Positions 22,674 to 25,468 of a stretch of 25,468 nt of DNA are shown in pieces. The notes under the pieces were generated by a model. The model was given only the letters and a program-made list of their open reading frames with translations, was not told the DNA's origin and made no database searches. The stretch's first letter is position 1; each line of letters begins with the position of its first letter. The DNA lies in IMG/VR virus record IMGVR_UViG_3300022074_000341, positions 1 to 25,468 of that record; one strand, given 5' to 3'. The translations under genes and the position numbers were made by a program. The stretch is from a virus.

Positions 22674-22715
22674 TATTCTCCTTTTATATTTTATGTTGTT
22701 AAGCATGATGCCTAA

Positions 22716-22778
22716 CCAGTAGGAGTCAGTACATGTGGGCTGTGGAACATGTAGTGAAAGACTTCCAACTCCTACTGG
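22716..22778 (-). promoter_or_regulatory. Leader stem-loop of the replication operon
   Basis: CCAGTAGGAGT and ACTCCTACTGG (22768-22778 and 22716-22726) form a perfect 11-bp stem in the leader, with an inner ACATGT/ACATGT helix. It shares three bases with the palindrome at 22776-22795, so the two structures cannot both form fully. It ends about 40 bases before the first gene, and could control translation or transcription. Confidence 0.6.
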
Positions 22779-22795
22779 CTATGCACCCATAGCCA
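22776..22795. promoter_or_regulatory. 20-bp perfect palindrome at the transcription start (operator-like)
   Basis: TGGCTATG-N4-CATAGCCA has perfect 8-bp arms without G-U pairs, and overlaps the expected +1 of the promoter at 22799-22807. This is the usual position of a repressor operator. It could also act as a 5' hairpin in RNA. Confidence 0.55.
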
Positions 22796-22798
22796 TGT

Positions 22799-22807
22799 AT
22801 TATATCA
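22799..22807 (-). promoter_or_regulatory. Extended -10 promoter TGATATAAT of the replication operon
   Basis: TG-A-TATAAT is a perfect extended -10; the expected start is near 22793. No strong -35 is seen. It precedes the five coupled genes ending at 20789 and overlaps nothing coding, just after the stop of the 73-aa membrane protein gene. Confidence 0.6.
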
Positions 22808-22811
22808 AAGA

Positions 22812-23033
22812 TTATTGATTATGTATTCCTATTTGTTCATCAGTTGCTCTGACAAATTTAGGAATGCCATCTTCATCTTGAAATAATTTTATTGATTCTT
22901 GTCGTAATCTCTCTTCTTTAATACCAAGAACAGAAAAAGCAACAGCAAAGAATCCTAAGAAGCCACCTGCAAAAACAATAGCAAACATCTCATGGAGTTC
23001 TTTTGCATAGAACCATTCTGATAACATAGTCAT
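22812..23033 (-). CDS. Single-pass membrane protein, early region
   Basis: This 73-aa protein has a short N-terminus (MTMLSEWFYAKELHE), one membrane segment at about 16-38 (MFAIVFAGGFLGFFAVAFSV) and a charged cytoplasmic-type tail (KEERLRQESIKLFQDEDGIP). The start has AAGGAGAATT just upstream. Small early membrane proteins of phages often affect host entry exclusion or membrane functions. A holin role is less likely since it lies far from the endolysin, in the early block. Family not recognised. Confidence 0.75.
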   Translation of the reverse strand: MTMLSEWFYAKELHEMFAIVFAGGFLGFFAVAFSVLGIKEERLRQESIKLFQDEDGIPKFVRATDEQIGIHNQ

Positions 23034-23067
23034 AATTCTCCTTCCTTTTAGTTTAGATAATGACCAT

Positions 23068-23124
23068 AGAGCCCACCACTTGTATGTATTAGTACATATA
23101 CAAAAGGGTTATGTGATGAGCTCT
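23068..23124 (-). repeat. Intergenic hairpin, copy 1 of a duplicated element
   Basis: AGAGCTCATCAC pairs with GTGGTGGGCTCT (12 bp, two G-U) around a 33-base loop that itself contains a TGTA-type hairpin. It begins seven bases after the stop of the 40-aa gene. The flanks (stop, TTAGCTAGAGC... and ...GTGGGCTCTATGGT) match the element at 24041-24061. Confidence 0.65.
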
Positions 23125-23130
23125 AGCTAA

Positions 23131-23253
23131 TTACCTGTAAGTTGGTCTGCCCTTCATACCGCTGTTCATACGACCATTGTCAGTTGGTCTGCTACGACCA
23201 CGATATTGAGCACCCTTCTTACTTTTAAGTTTCCTTCTCTGAGCACGATTCAT
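23131..23253 (-). CDS. 40-aa basic micro-protein
   Basis: The frame begins at an ATG overlapping the previous stop (ATGA at 23253-23250), and the product starts MNRAQRRKLKSKKGAQYRG and ends MKGRPTYR. Arg, Lys and Gly dominate, so nucleic-acid binding is plausible. The stop is followed at once by the repeated hairpin element. Coupled start and lack of another use of the sequence support it. Function unknown. Confidence 0.6.
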   Translation of the reverse strand: MNRAQRRKLKSKKGAQYRGRSRPTDNGRMNSGMKGRPTYR

Positions 23254-23597
23254 TCTTCTTCTCTCCAGTAAATCCTCAAGCTACATTTAGGTATTTTTGG
23301 TTTTACTTTTCTAAACCAATCGGTACCATTTCTGGTTGCATCAGATAATCCCTGACTATATTTAGTAGTTGCGGGTGGCATAGAATTTGAAATAGATTGA
23401 GCAATCTTACCTTTTGTAATATTGCTAATATCGTTACTATTTTCAGTTCGTTTATTTTTAGCCATTAGTCCTCTACTACCTAGTCCTGAAACCTCAGTGC
23501 GTTCCCTGCCATCATCTCTTGTTAGTCTTACATGATATGGGGCATATACTTGGGGTTTTATCTCCCAAAAAAACTGCACTGGTGGCATCTTACTCAT
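23250..23597 (-). CDS. Early-region protein of unknown function
   Basis: This 115-aa basic protein starts MSKMPPVQFFWEIKPQVYAP and has a Ser/Asn/Thr-rich, probably flexible middle (RTENSNDISNITKGKIAQSI), then WFRKVKPKIPKCSLRIYWRE. It overlaps the upstream gene by four bases and the 40-aa gene by four. No family is recognised. The mix of a beta start and disordered middle suggests a small DNA- or protein-binding factor. Confidence 0.65.
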   Translation of the reverse strand: MSKMPPVQFFWEIKPQVYAPYHVRLTRDDGRERTEVSGLGSRGLMAKNKRTENSNDISNITKGKIAQSISNSMPPATTKYSQGLSDATRNGTDWFRKVKPKIPKCSLRIYWREEE

Positions 23598-23830
23598 TCT
23601 TCTTCTCCAAAGAACTGCTTCTTCATAAGCTCTGGAGTCTCAGTATCTTCTCGATACCAGACATAGAACTTACCAGAAGTAATGTTCTGCTCTTGGATAT
23701 CCTTCCAGTTTGAATAACCTAGTTGAATATTCTTATCAAACATCTTGCTGTAAAGTGCGTGAGCTTTTTCGTATGTCTCAGCTTCTACAACAAAATCAAC
23801 AGTGAATGTCTCATGGAATTTGAACTTCAT
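23594..23830 (-). CDS. Early-region acidic protein of unknown function
   Basis: This 78-aa protein begins MKFKFHETFTVDFVVEAETY followed by a helix (EKAHALYSKMFDKNIQLG) and KFYVWYREDTETPELMKKQF. An alternating beta-alpha-beta pattern is likely. It overlaps its neighbours by four bases on both sides and has GGAGAAG upstream. Function unknown. Confidence 0.7.
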   Translation of the reverse strand: MKFKFHETFTVDFVVEAETYEKAHALYSKMFDKNIQLGYSNWKDIQEQNITSGKFYVWYREDTETPELMKKQFFGEEE

Positions 23831-23997
23831 GATTCTTCTCCTAGTCTTTTGTAATCGTATGAGCTGTAACCATTTATTGCTTTGAAGGATATTTCAAATA
23901 TTCTTCTAGCATATTTCCAACCCATTCTTTTTAAATAAGTATCTCTCTTATCTAACTTCTCACATGCATATAATGCAAGTTTATTGAATCTCTTCAT
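23827..23997 (-). CDS. Small basic early protein
   Basis: I place the start at 23997, where AAAAGGAGAAG precedes ATG by a few bases; the longer frame to 24051 would include this ribosome site and part of the hairpin. The 56-aa product (MKRFNKLALYACEKLDKRDT; KYARRIFEISFKAINGYSSY) is basic and helical. It is followed with a four-base overlap by the 78-aa gene. No family is recognised. Confidence 0.7.
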   Translation of the reverse strand: MKRFNKLALYACEKLDKRDTYLKRMGWKYARRIFEISFKAINGYSSYDYKRLGEES

Positions 23998-24040
23998 TCT
24001 TCTCCTTTTGTTTTTGTAAGTAATCTTATGATTACCATAA

Positions 24041-24061
24041 AGCCCACTCAAAGAATGGGCT
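24041..24061 (-). repeat. Intergenic hairpin, copy 2 of a duplicated element
   Basis: AGCCCATTC and GAGTGGGCT pair over 9 bp (one G-U) with a TTT loop, eight bases after the stop of the 77-aa gene. The flanks (stop, TTAACTAGAGC... and ...GTGGGCTTTATGGT) match the element at 23068-23124 closely. Confidence 0.65.
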
Positions 24062-24069
24062 CTAGTTAA

Positions 24070-24303
24070 TCACTTAATGTAATTATCAGATATCTCTATC
24101 TTGAGATTCTTTACTGTACTTGCAATATCAAATCTATCTCCATAAGTTAATTTAGTATCAATTAAGTATGCAACGATTTGTTTGCAATATTCTGCATCAG
24201 ATTTCATCTCATCAACAGAGCTGTATCTTGCTTCTAATAAACTCTCTGCATCAGAATATTCATCAGCAATGAGTTCTAGTATTTTGTCTTTTAGTTCTTC
24301 CAT
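24070..24303 (-). CDS. Small acidic helical early protein
   Basis: This 77-aa protein (MEELKDKILELIADEYSDAE; EMKSDAEYCKQIVAYLIDTK) is acidic and helical, ending with a beta segment (LKIEISDNYIK). AAAAAAGGAGAATC precedes the ATG. It lies 12 bases after the 132-aa gene and ends at the duplicated hairpin. Small acidic proteins of phages often inhibit host enzymes, but nothing specific is visible here. Confidence 0.72.
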   Translation of the reverse strand: MEELKDKILELIADEYSDAESLLEARYSSVDEMKSDAEYCKQIVAYLIDTKLTYGDRFDIASTVKNLKIEISDNYIK

Positions 24304-24315
24304 GATTCTCCTTTT

Positions 24316-24714
24316 TTAGTCTTTACTATTGAATGCTGAATAATTGTGGATAACACTATCATCAAAATCTCTGTTTGATGGTTTTGTTTTATCTGCATCA
24401 ACATCAACATCATCATCATCAACAAGAGTCAATGTGATTTTATATTTAGCACCATCTAGCATTGGGAAGTCTATAAGACCCATTCCCATAAATCCATCAT
24501 GATAAACACTGTTATCAGTTAGATTTATGTATTTGTACCCAAAGTGATTTGGCTTGATTGCGTGGAAGTCTCCATCATATTTGTAATGTGGAACACCAGA
24601 ATCATTTACATAGACTGGCTTCCTAACTGTTGAGCTAGTTTTATATTTCCAAGCATTGTAGCTTTTCACTAAAAGCTGTTTTGGTATGTATGCATAATAT
24701 TTTGTTTTCTTCAT
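24316..24714 (-). CDS. Early-region protein with acidic C-terminal part, unknown function
   Basis: The N-terminal 90 residues of this 132-aa protein (MKKTKYYAYIPKQLLVKSYN; NHFGYKYINLTDNSVYHDGF) are Tyr- and Lys-rich with beta tendency, followed by a run of Asp (LVDDDDVDVDADKTKPSNRD). ACAAAAGGAGAAAATA precedes the ATG, nearly identical to the site of the upstream gene. No family is recognised. Confidence 0.72.
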   Translation of the reverse strand: MKKTKYYAYIPKQLLVKSYNAWKYKTSSTVRKPVYVNDSGVPHYKYDGDFHAIKPNHFGYKYINLTDNSVYHDGFMGMGLIDFPMLDGAKYKITLTLVDDDDVDVDADKTKPSNRDFDDSVIHNYSAFNSKD

Positions 24715-24743
24715 TTTATTTTCTCCTTTTGTTTTTTGTTAGT

Positions 24744-24791
24744 GATACTTTATAAGTATCTATCAGCTCTCCCGAAGAAGAGCTGTTAGAT
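24744..24791 (-). terminator. Tandem hairpins with a UUCG loop
   Basis: Directly after the 73-aa gene, CAGCTCTTC-TTCG-GGAGAGCTG forms a 9-bp stem with a C(UUCG)G loop, extended by ATCTA/TAGAT past an A-A mismatch (24758-24791). A second hairpin GATACTT-ATA-AAGTATC (24744-24760) shares three bases with it. No T-run follows; mRNA stabilisation or processing is more likely than termination. Confidence 0.6.
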
Positions 24792-24793
24792 AA

Positions 24794-25015
24794 TTACTTG
24801 TCTTGATAAAACTCAACAGCAAGTGGAGCACATGTATTACAGAAGAATCCATAACAAGCTAAAAAGAATGATGAAGCTGGAGCATATCCTTTGCTCTCAT
24901 CTATCTTCTCTCCATAGTTTGTAGAATCTAGTTGCACTTTACATGTTTGATTTCCACATGATGTCTCATGCTTGATTAAGTTATCGTAATTTACTTCTGG
25001 TTTAAAAGTAGCCAT
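24794..25015 (-). CDS. Small Cys-rich early protein (possible zinc binder)
   Basis: I start at the ATG at 25015 (MATFKPEVNYDNLIKHETSC), preceded by AAAGGAG; a frame reaching 25090 has no ribosome site and crosses hairpins. The 73-aa product has Cys in SCGNQTC and again in ACYGFFCNTC, a CxxxxC ... CxxxxCxxC arrangement that could bind zinc or form disulfides. It is the first gene of the early block after the long leader. Function unknown. Confidence 0.75.
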   Translation of the reverse strand: MATFKPEVNYDNLIKHETSCGNQTCKVQLDSTNYGEKIDESKGYAPASSFFLACYGFFCNTCAPLAVEFYQDK

Positions 25016-25263
25016 TGTATTTTCTCCTTTTGTATTTAGTGTGGAAGTAATTCTTCCAATCTGCCCACCTAGTAGATGAGCAGTTTGCAAAAATCTTTCG
25101 TATCCTTTCCTCGAGAGCGGTTCTCATTTTGATTTCGGTAGTCAGCCCCAGTTTTGCGATACTGGCTCGAGCCTATGTCTCAAAGTCTTTTTTCACTTCT
25201 CTTCAATTTGGCTTATTTTCTGTCTGGTTAGCTTTCCAGTTTCCCAAGCTGTCTCTCTTGGTA
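25016..25263 (-). promoter_or_regulatory. Long GC-richer leader with several hairpins
   Basis: About 250 bases without a convincing gene, between the early promoter and the first ribosome site. On the transcribed strand I see CCAAG/CTTGG (25244-25261, near the 5' end), CTGG/CCAG (25224-25239), CCAGT/ACTGG (25148-25165), GAGA/TCTC (25113-25125), a 10-bp stem CTGCTCATCT/AGGTGGGCAG (25061-25083, two G-U) and GGAAG/CTTCC (25043-25057). The G+C content is above that of the surroundings. No known riboswitch consensus was matched. Confidence 0.5.
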
Positions 25264-25270
25264 TGTAATA

Positions 25271-25279
25271 AGTATATCA
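25271..25279 (-). promoter_or_regulatory. Early promoter, extended -10 TGATATACT
   Basis: TG-A-TATACT is an extended -10 with TTGGTA 15 bases upstream as a poor -35. The start of transcription would fall near 25264, three bases before the first leader hairpin. It is likely the promoter of the early block. Confidence 0.5.
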
Positions 25280-25344
25280 TAAATCAAAGATTACCAATTA
25301 TTAATTGTATAAATATAAAAAAAACCATACAAAAAAGCTAGTGT

Positions 25345-25384
25345 TTATAGGGTCTAAATATTTTTTTTATTTTTTTTATATTTT
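25345..25384. repeat. Low-complexity A/T tract
   Basis: The plus strand reads T8-A-T8-ATA-T6, that is long A-runs on the transcribed strand, between the stop of the partial gene and the early promoter. It could be an easily melted or bent stretch, such as an upstream promoter element. No hairpin accompanies it. Confidence 0.45.
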
Positions 25385-25468
25385 TTAGCCAAAAAAAGCC
25401 ATAAGACCTGTCAATGAAACCACTCCAGCAGTTACCCAACCAAAGAGCTCTTGCCTTCCAACTTTGCC
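25385..25468 (-). CDS. Partial membrane protein (5' end outside window)
   Basis: The frame is open from the window edge to a TAA at 25387-25385. The last 27 residues, starting GKVGRQELFGWVTAGVVSL and ending TGLMAFFG, include one hydrophobic membrane segment. Only the C-terminus is present, so family and length cannot be judged. The A/T tract follows immediately. Confidence 0.5.
   Translation of the reverse strand, partial: GKVGRQELFGWVTAGVVSLTGLMAFFG

Noticed and set aside
25002-25127. A 41-codon frame in the early leader (starts MRTALEERIRKIFANC)
   Set aside because: It has no ribosome site, runs across the leader hairpins and through the strongly supported start at 25015. It might be a remnant, but I cannot support it as a gene.
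25095-25263. SAM-I riboswitch resemblance (ACCAAGAGAGAC near the 5' end)
   Set aside because: Only the short AAGAGAG word agrees; the conserved GGGACTGGCCC and core helices are absent.
25085-25290. Stop-codon recoding (TAG read through) in the leader frames
   Set aside because: TAG ends well-supported genes elsewhere (20789 and 17419), so recoding is not needed and would break them.
25129-25341. Plus-strand 70-codon frame at the right end
   Set aside because: It starts with TTG, has no ribosome site, opposes all other genes and crosses the early promoter.
1-25468. CRISPR arrays, rRNA, insertion sequences, integrase
   Set aside because: No regularly spaced repeats, ribosomal sequence, transposase or recombinase motifs were seen on either strand.

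Overview
The window is part of a tailed (siphovirus-type) phage genome. Every gene I can support lies on the minus strand, so transcription runs from about 25.4 kb down to 1. G+C is low, roughly one third by eye. Genes are packed with 1-8 base overlaps (TAATG, ATGA), and most early-gene starts carry a strong AAAGGAG ribosome site. No rRNA, tRNA, CRISPR array, insertion sequence or integrase was seen. Both ends cut through genes.

Layout in transcription order. (1) 25.4-22.8 kb: a partial membrane-protein gene, a GC-richer leader of about 250 bases, then seven or eight small early genes of mostly unknown function, several separated by strong RNA hairpins. (2) 22.8-20.8 kb: a promoter with an operator-like palindrome and a coupled five-gene operon: excisionase-like HTH protein, HTH_39-type protein, unknown, protein with an SSB-like C-tail, and a winged-helix replication-initiator-like protein. 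(3) 20.8-20.6 kb: a non-coding stretch holding a 112-nt candidate structured RNA and a promoter with a LexA-like box at the start codon. (4) 20.6-19.4 kb: a calcineurin-type phosphoesterase. (5) 19.4-18.1 kb: a promoter with a CRP-type palindrome and a probable leaderless start, then a small gene, a secreted lysozyme-like endolysin, a 26-aa membrane peptide and a SET-domain protein. (6) 18.1-15.4 kb: DNA methyltransferase, small terminase, two tiny acidic genes and large terminase. (7) 15.4-7.9 kb: portal, MuF-type minor head protein, HK97-type prohead protease, major capsid protein, head-tail connector, tail completion and tail terminator proteins. (8) 7.9-1 kb: a small acidic protein, a 25-aa Arg-rich peptide, two paralogous tail tube proteins, the gpG/gpGT chaperone pair with a candidate frameshift site, tape measure protein, a baseplate/tail-tip protein and several fibre or receptor-binding-like proteins.

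The structural genes form a complete HK97-like head and long non-contractile tail pathway: TerS/TerL package DNA through the portal, the protease matures a capsid protein with a built-in scaffold domain, and a tail built on a 796-aa ruler is joined through the connector and terminator. The tail terminator, tail-tip and phosphoesterase proteins look like families I know from actinobacteriophages. That, the Gram-positive-type LexA-like box and the leaderless promoter suggest a low-GC actinobacterial (perhaps marine) host. This is an inference and not proven.

The most novel material is non-coding: the multi-helix RNA at 20659-20770, a family of intergenic hairpins that includes two clearly duplicated copies placed directly after stop codons, and operator-like palindromes at three promoters. 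Among the proteins, the SET-domain gene, the twin tail tube genes and two translationally coupled micro-proteins deserve attention.
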